Below, piece by piece: positions 17,258 through 25,809 of a DNA stretch of 64,000 bases. Each line of letters opens with the position of its first letter. Within the stretch, counting starts at the first letter, position 1. The translations under genes were made by a program, and so were the position numbers. The stretch covers positions 248,001-312,000 of the forward strand of contig CAVTTP010000007.1 of the NCBI GenBank assembly GCA_963737705.1. The letters are read 5' to 3'. Source of the DNA: PALSA-607 sp963737705. GTDB lineage: Bacteria > Actinomycetota > Actinomycetes > Acidothermales > Acidothermaceae. The notes under the pieces were generated by a model. The model saw only the letters and a program-made list of their open reading frames with translations, ran no database searches and was not told the DNA's origin.

Positions 17258-17344
17258 CTAGAAGCCGCGTCGTCGACGGCGCAGGAAGCGAGCGATCGCG
17301 AGGGTGAGTGAGGCGAAGATCGAACGGCGGCCAACGGTTGACAT
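17258..17344 (-). CDS. Candidate 28-residue basic peptide
   Basis: Short frame in the 232-bp gap between dnaE1 and the beta-helix gene: begins MSTVGRRSIFASLTLAIARF and ends in a run of Arg residues followed by GF. A short hydrophobic centre followed by a strongly basic tail could make a small membrane-associated peptide, but the frame may be accidental. No clear SD. The remainder of the gap holds GGCGAC-AA-GTCGC, a small hairpin, and no other gene. Confidence 0.27.
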   Translation of the reverse strand: MSTVGRRSIFASLTLAIARFLRRRRRGF

Positions 17345-17371
17345 GTGACCATCATGCATTGCCGGGGACTG

Positions 17372-20300
17372 CTAGACGAGGCAGGACGGGCCGAGCAAGG
17401 CCTTGAGATCGCCCATCAGCGCAGGCGTTGCGTCAACGCGCAGGTTCTCATCGAGCCGCAGCACCGTCGTCCGGGCGCCGTTCCGTAGCTGGAGCTGCAC
17501 CTCGGTAACTCCGGGATGCGTCGCCAACACCTCGCGCAAGCGCTCCACAACAGGTGGTGTGCAGCGTGCCGCTGGCAACTGCAAGACGACCGGGCCGCGC
17601 TGGGCGGCTTCGCCGACGTCCGGTAGGAACAGCTCGATCGCCTGCAAGTTCAGCCCGTCGTCTCGATGGGTCAATCGGCCCTTCACGCAGATGACGGCAT
17701 CTTCGGACAGCGACATCGCGTACTGCTGATAGGTCTGGGGGAAGAACAGCACTTCGATCGAGCCTTCGAGATCCTCGACCGTCGCGATCGCCCACGGATT
17801 GCCCTGCTTGGTCATCTTGCGTTGCAAGCCGGAAACGATGCCGCCAATCGTGATGATGCCGCCGTCGGGATGTTCGTCGGCGCTCAACGAGCTGATCGAG
17901 CAGTCGACGAGCCGGGAGAGAACGTGCTCGATCCCAAAGAGCGGATGGTCGGAGACGTAGAGCCCAAGCATGTCGCGCTCGGCAGCGAGCAACGCGGTCT
18001 TGTCCCACTCCGTCGAGGGGATCGCAATCTCGAAAGCGAGACCCAATCCGGCTGGGCCGTCGGCTTCTTCGGCCGAACCGAACAGGTCGAACTGGCCGAC
18101 GGCTTCGGCCCGTTTCGTGCCCATCGCCGCGTCGATGATTTCCGCGTGCACAGCGACCAAGCCGCGGCGGGTGTGCCCGAGTGAGTCGAAGGAACCGGCC
18201 TTGATGAGCGACTCGACGACTTTCTTGTTGCAGACAACCGGTTCGACCTTGGCAAGGAAGTCGGTGAAGTCCTTGTACCGGCCCTTGGTGCGGCGCGTCT
18301 CGATGATCGACCCAACCACGTTCTCGCCGACATTGCGGATCGCCGACAGGCCGAACCTGATATCGGTGCCACGTGGTGTGAAGTTGGAATCCGATTCGTT
18401 GACGTCAGGCGGCAGGACTTTGATGCCCATGCGCCGGCATTCGTGCAGGTATAGCGCTGACTTGTCTTTGTCGTCCTTGACGCTTGTCAGCAATGCGGCC
18501 ATGTACTCGGCGGGGAAGTTCGCCTTGAGGTAGGCGGTCCAGTACGACACGACGCCGTACCCCGCGCTGTGTGCCTTGTTGAATCCGTAGTCGGAGAACG
18601 GTACGAGGGTGTCCCATAGCGCCTTGATGGCACCCGGACTGTAACCACGCTCGCGCATGCCTGCGCTGAAGAAGTCGTACTCCTTGTCGAGGATCTCCTT
18701 CTTCTTCTTGCCCATGGCCTTACGCAACAAGTCGGCCTGGCCCAGTGAGTAGCCGGCGACCTTCTGCGCGATGGCCAGCACCTGCTCTTGGTACACGAGC
18801 AGACCGTGCGTTTCGCCGAGAATCTCATCGAGCGGCTCAGCGAGTTCGGGGTGGATCGCGACGACGGGCTTGCGGCCGTTCTTGCGGTCGGCGTAGTCGT
18901 TGTGCGCGTTGGCGCCCATGGGTCCTGGCCTGTACAGCGAGCCCACCGCGGAGATGTCAGCAAACGAGGTCGGGCGCATCGATCGCAGGAGCGCGCGCAT
19001 GCCCCCGCCCTCGAGTTGAAAGATCCCGAGGGTGTCGCCACGGCCGAGCAAGTCATAAGTGTTCTGGTCGGCGTCGAGGTCAAGCGTCTCGAGCACGACT
19101 TCTTCACCGCGATTGTTCTTGATGCCCGCAAGGCAGTCGTCGAGGATCGTGAGGTTGCGCAGGCCGAGAAAGTCCATCTTCAGCAGGCCGAGTGCCTCGC
19201 AGGCGCCCATGTCGAACTGCGTGATGATCGCGCCGTCTTGGTCACGGCGATGAATCGGAATGACATCGAGCAAGGGCTCGCGCGACAAGATGACCCCGGC
19301 CGCGTGAACGCCCCACTGGCGTTTGAGGCCTTCGAGGTCGCGCGCAGTATCGACGACCTTCTTCACGTCGGGGTTCGCCTCATACAGTGCGCGGAACTCC
19401 CCCGCCTCGCTGTACCGCGGATGGTCGGGATCGAAGATGCCGGCGAGTGGGATGTCCTTGCCCATCACCGGCGGCGGCATGACCTTGGTGATCTGGTCGG
19501 ATGTCGCGAAGGGGAACCCCAGCACGCGCGCGGAGTCTTTCACCGCCTGCTTGGCCTTGATCGTGCCGTAGGTGATGATCTGCGCGACCCGCTCCTCGCC
19601 GTACTTCTCCGTCGCGTAGCGGATCATGTCGCCGCGACGACGCTCGTCGAAGTCCATGTCGATGTCGGGCATCGAGATGCGTTCGGGGTTGAGGAACCGT
19701 TCGAACAACAGCTTGTGATGGATCGGATCGAGCTGCGTAATGCCAAGGGCGTACGAAACCATCGAACCGACGGCACTGCCTCGGCCTGGTCCGACCCGAA
19801 TGCCACTGCTCTGCGCGTAACGCACAAGGTCTGCGACGACGAGGAAGTACCCGGGAAAACCCATCTGGCCGATGACGCCGAGTTCGTAGTTTGCTTGCTG
19901 GCGATGTGCGTCGGGAATACCGAGCGGAAAGCGTTTGTGCAGCCCGAGTTCGACTTCCTTTACCAGCCAGGATTCTTCACTTTCACCCGCCGGAACGGGG
20001 AAGTTGGGCATGAGGTTGGCACCCTCATTGAACTCAATGTGAATCCGTTCGGCGATCGCCAGTGTGTTGTCACATGCTTCCGGCAATTCGCGCCAGATCT
20101 CGCGCATTTCTTGTGGCGTCTTGAGGTACAGCTGGCCCTCGCCCATCGTGAGGCGGTTCGGATCGGCCATCGTCTTTCCGGTCTGCACGCAGAGCAGGAC
20201 TTCGTGCGCCTCCCAGTCCTTTGCGTACGTGTAGTGCAGGTCATTAGTCGCGAGCAAAGGAAGCTGGAGTTCGCGGGCCAACCGCAGCAGGTCGTCACGG

Positions 20301-20899
20301 TGCCGCAGCTCAATGTCGATGCCGTGGTCCATGAGTTCGCAGTAGAAGTTCTCGGGGCCGAAGATGTCGCGGTAGTCAGAAGCCGCCTTCTTCGCCAACT
20401 CGTACTGGCCCTGCTGGAGCAGCCGGTTCACCTCACCACTCGGGCAACCAGTGGTGGCGATAACGCCCTTCGCGTAGGTCTGCAGGAGTTCACGGTCCAT
20501 GCGGGGCTTGTAGTAGTAACCCTCGAGGCTCGCGAGACTGCTCAACTTGAACAAGTTGTGCATGCCGGCCGTGTTCTCCGCGAGCAGCGTCATGTGCGTG
20601 TACATCTCACCGGGGTTGCCGTCGGTGGACGCACCGGTCAGTGCTGCCCGCTTGCGCTCAAAGCGGCTGCCTGGGGCTAGGTAGCCCTCCATGCCGATGA
20701 TGGGCGTGACGCCAGCGGCGTTTGCCTGCTTGTAGAAGTCGTAGGCGCCGAAGACGTTGCCGTGGTCGGTCATCGCGAGCGCCGGCATGCCCATCGCGAC
20801 GGACTCTTTGAAGAGGTCAGTCAGCCGAGCGGCGCCGTCGAGCATCGAATACTCGGTGTGCACGTGAAGGTGGACGAAGGAGTCGCTGCTCGCTGCCAC
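17372..20899 (-). CDS. dnaE1: DNA polymerase III alpha subunit (replicative)
   Basis: Main replicative polymerase, 1175 residues, close to mycobacterial DnaE1. PHP domain at the N-terminus (VHLHVHTEYSMLDG, AMTDHGN) with the metal-binding histidines expected of a proofreading PHP. The polymerase active site has PDIDMDFDERRRGDMI; finger and thumb motifs and the OB domain follow. QFDLFG near residue 940 is a beta-clamp-binding motif. GTG 20899 is chosen because GGGAGGT lies about nine bases upstream and the family protein begins just before SFVHLH; an ATG 41 codons earlier would add an unusual arm. A second alpha subunit, DnaE2, is encoded near 58 kb. Confidence 0.96.
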   Translation of the reverse strand: MAASSDSFVHLHVHTEYSMLDGAARLTDLFKESVAMGMPALAMTDHGNVFGAYDFYKQANAAGVTPIIGMEGYLAPGSRFERKRAALTGASTDGNPGEMYTHMTLLAENTAGMHNLFKLSSLASLEGYYYKPRMDRELLQTYAKGVIATTGCPSGEVNRLLQQGQYELAKKAASDYRDIFGPENFYCELMDHGIDIELRHRDDLLRLARELQLPLLATNDLHYTYAKDWEAHEVLLCVQTGKTMADPNRLTMGEGQLYLKTPQEMREIWRELPEACDNTLAIAERIHIEFNEGANLMPNFPVPAGESEESWLVKEVELGLHKRFPLGIPDAHRQQANYELGVIGQMGFPGYFLVVADLVRYAQSSGIRVGPGRGSAVGSMVSYALGITQLDPIHHKLLFERFLNPERISMPDIDMDFDERRRGDMIRYATEKYGEERVAQIITYGTIKAKQAVKDSARVLGFPFATSDQITKVMPPPVMGKDIPLAGIFDPDHPRYSEAGEFRALYEANPDVKKVVDTARDLEGLKRQWGVHAAGVILSREPLLDVIPIHRRDQDGAIITQFDMGACEALGLLKMDFLGLRNLTILDDCLAGIKNNRGEEVVLETLDLDADQNTYDLLGRGDTLGIFQLEGGGMRALLRSMRPTSFADISAVGSLYRPGPMGANAHNDYADRKNGRKPVVAIHPELAEPLDEILGETHGLLVYQEQVLAIAQKVAGYSLGQADLLRKAMGKKKKEILDKEYDFFSAGMRERGYSPGAIKALWDTLVPFSDYGFNKAHSAGYGVVSYWTAYLKANFPAEYMAALLTSVKDDKDKSALYLHECRRMGIKVLPPDVNESDSNFTPRGTDIRFGLSAIRNVGENVVGSIIETRRTKGRYKDFTDFLAKVEPVVCNKKVVESLIKAGSFDSLGHTRRGLVAVHAEIIDAAMGTKRAEAVGQFDLFGSAEEADGPAGLGLAFEIAIPSTEWDKTALLAAERDMLGLYVSDHPLFGIEHVLSRLVDCSISSLSADEHPDGGIITIGGIVSGLQRKMTKQGNPWAIATVEDLEGSIEVLFFPQTYQQYAMSLSEDAVICVKGRLTHRDDGLNLQAIELFLPDVGEAAQRGPVVLQLPAARCTPPVVERLREVLATHPGVTEVQLQLRNGARTTVLRLDENLRVDATPALMGDLKALLGPSCLV

Positions 20900-21118
20900 A
20901 GCTGCGCGACCTCCCGTCGTCCGCGCCCGGTATCTGGACGCCGTAATGCCGTGGTGCTCGGGACGTCGACCGGGGGAAGGCGGCCTTGCCGTTGCCACTG
21001 CTTTTCCGTCACTGCTACTCACTGTTCAAGCCCTGACCGAGCCCGACCGCATGACTCTAAACCCAGCCGCCGACAGCCCTCCGGCGCGACACGACGGCCA
21101 ACAGGCCCGTCCCTGAAA

Positions 21119-21520
21119 TCAGCCTGGGATGAAGGTCAGCCGCACCGTTCGTCGCGGATTGTCGACATTGCTGTCGATCAAGACAATGCTCTGCCAGGTG
21201 CCGAGCGCGGGCGCGCCATCGATGACCGGCACCATGATCGAGGGCGAGACGAAGGCGGGCAGCACGTGATCGCGGCCATGCCCTGGCGAGCCGTGCGAAT
21301 GCGCATAGCGGACGTCGAGCGGCCAGAGTCGATTGATCGCGGCGGCGAGATCCCACTCGGTGCCAGAGCCAGTCTCGATCAACGCGACGCCTGCGGTCGC
21401 ATGCGGCACGAAGACGTTTACGAGACCGTCGCCGAGACCGCTGCAAAAGGTGGTCACCGCGTCGGTCAGATCAGTCACAAGCTCCGAGCCGCTGGTGATC
21501 TGTAGCTCACGAGTGAGCAC
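21119..21520 (-). CDS. yjbQ: YjbQ/UPF0047-family protein
   Basis: 133 residues from GTG 21520. Conserved family strings are present: VFVPHATAGVALIE, the His-rich HGSPGHGRDHVLPAF and LGTWQSIVLID, which form the metal-binding centre. Members show weak thiamine-phosphate-synthase activity in some bacteria, but the physiological role is uncertain. The start overlaps the end of rluD by 14 bp, with GAAGG at suitable spacing. The 219 bp from its stop to the dnaE1 start hold no convincing gene. Confidence 0.88.
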   Translation of the reverse strand: MLTRELQITSGSELVTDLTDAVTTFCSGLGDGLVNVFVPHATAGVALIETGSGTEWDLAAAINRLWPLDVRYAHSHGSPGHGRDHVLPAFVSPSIMVPVIDGAPALGTWQSIVLIDSNVDNPRRTVRLTFIPG

Positions 21521-22484
21521 GGCGTTCGCCTTCGACGCCGGCCCGGACGATCTGAAGCGCGTGCTCGAGGTCGGGCGGATACGTGCTGGTGAACTCGATC
21601 CAGTGACCGTCGCCAGGATGGGCGAATGCAAGCCGCACCGCGTGCAGCCACTGACGTGTCAGGCCGAGCTTCACGGCAAGGGTGGGGTCGGCACCATAAG
21701 CAAGATCGCCGACACACGGGTGGCGTAGCGCCGCCATATGCACCCGGATCTGATGCGTGCGTCCGGTCTCGAGCTTCACCTCGAGCAAGCTCGCCATCGC
21801 GTGACCTTCGAGCGTCTCGTAATGCGTGATGCTCGGCTTGCCGTCGGCGACCACGGCGAACTTGTAGTCGTTGACGGGGTGGCGATCGATCGGGCCGTCA
21901 ATGGTGCCGCGGGCCGGATCCGGATGACCTTGGACAAGGGCGTGGTAGGTCTTGTCGACCGTGCGATCCCGGAAGGCCTGCTTCAGCATTGTGTAGGCGT
22001 GCTCGCTCTTCGCGACCACCATCAGCCCGCTGGTGCCGACGTCGAGTCGGTGCACAACGCCCTGCCGCTCTTCGGCGCCGGAGGTCGACACCCGGTAGCC
22101 GGCCGCGACAAGCGCTCCGACGACCGTCGGGCCATCCCAGCCTGGGCTCGGATGGGCCGCAACGCCCACCGGCTTGTCGACGACCACGATGTCGGTGTCG
22201 TCGTAGACGATCAGCAGGTTCGCGACCGGCGTCGCGACGATCGCCGGCCCGACTGTGGCCACGTCGGGTAGTTCGACCTGCAGCCAGGAACCCGCCGTTA
22301 CCCGGTCAGACTTGATGGGTGCGGAGCCGTCTAGCTGCACGCGGCCCTGACCGATCAACTCCGCAGCGCGGGTGCGGGAGAAACCGAAGAGGCGGGCGAG
22401 TGCGGCGTCGAGACGCTCGCCTTCGAGGCCTTCAGGCACCTCCAACGAGCGAACCGTGCCAGGCTCGAACGCCGCCGTACTCAC
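21507..22484 (-). CDS. rluD: RluD-family 23S rRNA pseudouridine synthase
   Basis: 325 residues. An N-terminal S4 RNA-binding domain (about 20-75: RLDAALARLFGFSRTRAAELI) is followed by the RluA-type catalytic domain with the catalytic aspartate Asp148 in VVHRLDVGTSGLM, then LVQGHP and GRTHQIRVHMA. It modifies uridines of helix 69 in 23S rRNA by family analogy. The GTG start overlaps the lspA stop as GTGA. Confidence 0.94.
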   Translation of the reverse strand: MSTAAFEPGTVRSLEVPEGLEGERLDAALARLFGFSRTRAAELIGQGRVQLDGSAPIKSDRVTAGSWLQVELPDVATVGPAIVATPVANLLIVYDDTDIVVVDKPVGVAAHPSPGWDGPTVVGALVAAGYRVSTSGAEERQGVVHRLDVGTSGLMVVAKSEHAYTMLKQAFRDRTVDKTYHALVQGHPDPARGTIDGPIDRHPVNDYKFAVVADGKPSITHYETLEGHAMASLLEVKLETGRTHQIRVHMAALRHPCVGDLAYGADPTLAVKLGLTRQWLHAVRLAFAHPGDGHWIEFTSTYPPDLEHALQIVRAGVEGERRAHS

Positions 22485-23083
22485 GAGTCGGGCTCGTCGT
22501 CCGGGTTCGGCGCGGCGCCCGCCGCTGTGCCCGCCGCCGCCGTCCCGTTCATCTCGTGCCTGCCCCGCGCGCGCCCAGACGGTGCCCGCTGCGAGCGGGC
22601 CACGGAACCATCGAGCTGGCGTCCCATCAAGGCGAGCAGGACGGCGAGCACACCGCCGATGCTGATCGCCGAGTCAGCAAGGTTGAACACCGCAAAATGC
22701 GGCAGCTGAATCCAGTCGACCACATAGCCCCGCAGCACACCGGGTGAGCGAAGGAGCCGGTCGATCAGGTTGCCGGTCGCTCCCCCGAGCAATAACCCGA
22801 GCACGACTGCCCACGGTCGGCTGAACAGCCGCCGCGAGGTGCGCAGGATGACCACGATCACGGCGATGGCGACAATCCCGAAGAGGTAGGTCGCGCCGGT
22901 TCCGATGCTGAACGCTGCACCCGCGTTGCGGGTGTAGTCCAAGGTCAGCAAGCCGTCCAACAGGCGTACGGGCGGGCGACCCGACAGTTTGGCCACCACG
23001 ATGATCTTGGAAATGACGTCGGCTGCGATGACGAAGGCAGCTACCGCAAACAGCACGCCCACGTGGCGTCGCCGACCCGCCAT
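22481..23083 (-). CDS. lspA: Lipoprotein signal peptidase II
   Basis: Membrane aspartyl protease that removes signal peptides from diacylated prolipoproteins. About 200 residues from ATG 23083: four membrane segments, TRNAGAAFS, GNLIDRL, and catalytic Asp123 (VVDWIQLP) and Asp137 (FNLADSAIS). An Ala/Gly/Pro-rich cytoplasmic tail of about 45 residues is longer than usual. The start is uncertain: ATG 23149 or 23158 would add 22 or 25 residues and overlap the upstream zinc-finger gene. Coupled to rluD by GTGA. Confidence 0.93.
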   Translation of the reverse strand: MAGRRRHVGVLFAVAAFVIAADVISKIIVVAKLSGRPPVRLLDGLLTLDYTRNAGAAFSIGTGATYLFGIVAIAVIVVILRTSRRLFSRPWAVVLGLLLGGATGNLIDRLLRSPGVLRGYVVDWIQLPHFAVFNLADSAISIGGVLAVLLALMGRQLDGSVARSQRAPSGRARGRHEMNGTAAAGTAAGAAPNPDDEPDS

Positions 23084-23121
23084 GACGGTCGAATCTGGCT
23101 CGGTGCTGGCTTCTGGTCCGT

Positions 23122-23919
23122 TTAGCGACGTTCCTCGCGTTGTTTGCATGACACACACAGGGTCGCACGAGGGTTGGCCTGAAGTCGAAGCTTGCCAATC
23201 GGGTTCCCGCAGTTCTCACAGCGGCCGTAGGTGCCGTCTTCGATCCGGCCAAGCGCGTGCTCGGTCTGAACGAGCAGGTCACGAGCGTTGTTAGCCAGCG
23301 ACATCTCGTGCTCGCGTTCGAAGGTCTTGGTACCCGCGTCGGCCTGATCATCGCCCGCGCCATCGCCGCCGTCGCGAAGCCGATCGGCAAGCTCGGATTC
23401 AGCAATCTCGATCTCTCCACGCAGCCGCTGCGCCTCAGCTTCGAGTTCGATGCGGATCGCGGTCAGTTCCTTCTTCGTCCACGGCTCGTCAGGGATTGCC
23501 GGCGGCGGCGGGGGCAGCTTGGGCTTGACGGGCTGAGCGGGAGCAACCCGAGCGACAGGTGGCGTGGCGGTGGCGACCGAACCTGTCGCGACGTCGGACG
23601 CCGGGGGGGCGGGGGCCACCGAGCCAGATCCGGTTGTCGAACCGACGGACTCTGCCTCCGGCGCGGTGGCGACTGCGGGGGACGTGGGCGAAACCGCGGG
23701 CAACGCGGCGGCAGTCGGTGCCGCCTTCGCCGGTGCCGCCTTGACCGCTGCCGTCTTGACCGCTGCAGCCTTGCCCGCTGCCTCCTTCACCGGTGCCGGC
23801 GTCGCGACGACGTTGTTCGCCGCAGCGGCGGCCTTGGCAGGTGCCTTCGCGGGCGCCTTCGTGGGTGCCGCAGCGGCCTTCACCGGCGCGGCCTTTTGGG
23901 CTGGTGCTGCCACCTTCAC
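23122..23919 (-). CDS. DksA/TraR zinc-finger protein, C-terminal part of a frameshifted gene
   Basis: Open frame of 265 codons from its first ATG; the frame is actually open back to about 24075, where it joins the upstream part. It continues the Lys/Ala/Pro arm, then a Pro-rich linker, a coiled coil (KKELTAIRIELEAEAQRLRG) and the C4 zinc finger CENCG...LCVSCKQ typical of the DksA/TraR family, which binds in the RNA polymerase secondary channel. In Actinomycetota this architecture is common but the role is not settled. Its end overlaps the longer possible start of lspA. Confidence 0.85.
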   Translation of the reverse strand: MKVAAPAQKAAPVKAAAAPTKAPAKAPAKAAAAANNVVATPAPVKEAAGKAAAVKTAAVKAAPAKAAPTAAALPAVSPTSPAVATAPEAESVGSTTGSGSVAPAPPASDVATGSVATATPPVARVAPAQPVKPKLPPPPPAIPDEPWTKKELTAIRIELEAEAQRLRGEIEIAESELADRLRDGGDGAGDDQADAGTKTFEREHEMSLANNARDLLVQTEHALGRIEDGTYGRCENCGNPIGKLRLQANPRATLCVSCKQREERR

Positions 23920-24013
23920 CGGCGCAACCTTGGCAGGCGCGGCCTTCTTGGCGGGTGCGGCCTTGGCGGGTGCTGTGGCCTTGGCCGGAGCAGCCTTCTT
24001 CAGCGGCGCGGCC

Positions 24014-24637
24014 TTAGTCGCGACAGCCTTCTTGACCGGCGCAGCCTTCGCAGGCGCAGCCTTCTTGGCGGCGCGCGGCCTTCTTGACCGGCGCAGCCTT
24101 CTTGACCGGCGCGGCCTTCTTGACCGGCGCGGCCTTCTTGACCGGCGCGGCCTTCTTGCACGGCGCAGCCTTCTTGGCGGCCGCGGCCTTCTTGACCGGC
24201 GCGGCCTTCGCCACGACGGCCTTTTTGACCGGTGCCGCCTTCTTGGCGGGAGCGGCCTTCTTAGCGGGTGCTGCTTTCTTCACGAGTACTGCCTTCTTCG
24301 CTGGTATTGCCTTCTTCGCTGGTATTGCCTTCTTCGCAGGTGCTGCCTTCTTCAGCGGCGCTGCCTTCTTAGCCGGCGCGACCTTCCTGGCCGGCGCGAC
24401 CTTCCTGGCCGGTGCCACCTTCTTGGCCGGTGCCACCTTCCTGGCCGGTGCCACCTTCTTCGCTGGCGCGACCTTCCGCGCGGGCGCTGCTTTCTTCGCC
24501 GGCGAAACCTTTCGTACTGGCGCAGCCTTGCGGACTGGAGCTTTGCGAGCCGACGCAGCCGGGCGGGCCGGCGTCCTGCCCGCGGTCGTTGAAGTAGACC
24601 GCGGGGCGGCCGAACGCGCGGCGCGCTGTGCTGCCAT
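24014..24637 (-). CDS. Lys/Ala/Pro-repeat arm of the DksA/TraR-like protein (5' part, frameshifted)
   Basis: Begins MAAQRAARSAAPRS at ATG 24637, with AAAGG eight bases upstream. It runs through some twenty repeats of the APVKKA/APAKKA kind, resembling the tail of histone H1 or of mycobacterial HupB, and is probably DNA- or RNA-binding and disordered. Near 24067-24080 (GCCGCGCGCCGCC on the minus strand) the repeat pattern jumps to the +1 frame; the original frame then degenerates into Cys/Gly/Gln and stops at 24014. The 1516-nt span to 23122 has one extra base. Mutation, sequence error in a repeat, or frameshifting are all possible. Confidence 0.75.
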   Translation of the reverse strand: MAAQRAARSAAPRSTSTTAGRTPARPAASARKAPVRKAAPVRKVSPAKKAAPARKVAPAKKVAPARKVAPAKKVAPARKVAPARKVAPAKKAAPLKKAAPAKKAIPAKKAIPAKKAVLVKKAAPAKKAAPAKKAAPVKKAVVAKAAPVKKAAAAKKAAPCKKAAPVKKAAPVKKAAPVKKAAPVKKAARRQEGCACEGCAGQEGCRD

Positions 24638-24811
24638 CTCAGAGGCCTTTCGATTGCTCGCGATCATGATCGCCGACAAGTCAGGCGAAGGATAAGGGCG
24701 GTTGCTGCCAGCGGCAATGTGACGCGCCGCCCGTTTCGTACCGGTCCTGCTGGATCTGGTGGATACCGTCTCGCACTGGGCCACCCAACCGGCGTCCGCT
24801 GGCGACTGCCT

Positions 24812-24817
24812 TAGGGT
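24812..24817 (+). promoter_or_regulatory. -10 hexamer TAGGGT of a probable leaderless gene
   Basis: TAGGGT lies six bases before the GTG start of the HAD gene, in the divergent gap to the DksA-like gene. No Shine-Dalgarno sequence is present. Same layout as at 13182 and 61997. Confidence 0.45.
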
Positions 24818-24823
24818 TTGCGC

Positions 24824-25525
24824 GTGACGCCAGAGGCGGAAACGTCAGACACACTGCACCGACCTGACACAGGCGAGTCGATCACGACCGCGGTATTCGA
24901 TCTTGGTGCGGTCCTGATCGACTGGAATCCACGGTACGTGTTCCGCTCGATGTTTGCCGACGAGGCTGCGATGGAGCACTTCCTGGCCACGGTGACCACT
25001 CCGGAGTGGAACGCCGAGCAGGATCGCGGCCGCACCTTGGCCGAGGCCACGGCGATCTTGGTCGCCGAGCACCCGCAGCACACCGAGCTCATCGAGGCCT
25101 ACTACGGCCGATGGGACGAGATGGTGGGCGAGCCCATCGCCGGCACCGTCGAACTCGTGAAGCAGCTGAAGGCGGGCGGTGTCCGGCTGGTCGCCTTGAC
25201 GAACTGGTCGGCCGAGACCTTCCCACGGGTACGGCACCGGCTTGGCTTCCTCGACTACTTCGAGGCGGTCCTGGTATCGGGCACCGTCGGCATGATCAAG
25301 CCCGACCCGGCGATCTACCTGTTGCTCATCGAGAGGCACGCCGTCGACGTCCGGCATTCGATGTTTATCGACGACTCGACGCGCAACGTCGAGGCAGCGG
25401 CGGAGCTCGGGTTCGACGCGATTCATTTCGAGTCGTCCGAACAGCTCGCGGAAGAACTACGTCGGCGCGGGTTGATCATTCCCGTAGACTCGGTGGCCGC
25501 GGAAGGCGTCGAAGGGGACGAGTAG
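24824..25525 (+). CDS. HAD-superfamily hydrolase (YihX-like)
   Basis: 233 residues from GTG 24824. HAD motif I is FDLGAVLIDWN, the DLG variant with a single conserved aspartate followed by Gly that is typical of YihX/haloacid-dehalogenase-like phosphatases. Motif II is LTNWSAE, motif III the Lys in GMIKPDPAIY, and motif IV FIDDSTRNVEAA. It probably dephosphorylates a small sugar phosphate or similar; the substrate is unknown. The ileS T-box leader starts right after it on the same strand. Confidence 0.88.
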   Translation: MTPEAETSDTLHRPDTGESITTAVFDLGAVLIDWNPRYVFRSMFADEAAMEHFLATVTTPEWNAEQDRGRTLAEATAILVAEHPQHTELIEAYYGRWDEMVGEPIAGTVELVKQLKAGGVRLVALTNWSAETFPRVRHRLGFLDYFEAVLVSGTVGMIKPDPAIYLLLIERHAVDVRHSMFIDDSTRNVEAAAELGFDAIHFESSEQLAEELRRRGLIIPVDSVAAEGVEGDE

Positions 25526-25539
25526 TCGCGAACGCAAGG

Positions 25540-25809
25540 CATGAGCGATCCGGGGACGGTGCGAGCCCGGAGCTGAGCCCGCGACGAACATCACTCCTGA
25601 GCTGCTGACAGAACGGCCCGGCCATCGGTCGTGCTCACTAGAGTCAGCGCCGCGACACGAGAGTGGGACCTGAAGGTGGATCGCTTCGATGAGGATCCGT
25701 CCCCGGTCCAAGGAGGGTGGTACCGCGGGATCGCGGCCGGCAAGTAGCGGCGCGGCCTCGTCCCTTCGCCGAAGACTGCACCGACCGGTGCGCCGACGAC
25801 GGAGGTCTG
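25540..25809 (+). promoter_or_regulatory. T-box riboswitch controlling ileS
   Basis: The T-box consensus AGGGTGGTACCGCGG is at 25714-25728, followed by the usual CGTCCCTTCG-type segment and then GGAGGT just before the ileS ATG. Upstream lies a compact stem I region in which ATC at 25590-25592 is a plausible isoleucine specifier. The absence of a T-run and the nearness of the ribosome-binding site suggest translational control by uncharged tRNA(Ile), as described for actinobacterial ileS leaders with a short stem I. Exact ends are approximate. Confidence 0.88.

Noticed and set aside
18788..20680. Open frame of about 630 codons opposite dnaE1
   Set aside because: Mirror of the GC-rich dnaE1 coding frame; no family similarity, odd composition (His/Val/Arg/Asp-rich), no start context.
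23257..24695. Long Leu/Arg- or Ala/Gly/Phe-rich repetitive frames opposite the DksA-like gene
   Set aside because: Antisense reading of the Lys/Ala/Pro codon repeats; a strange low-complexity protein would result.
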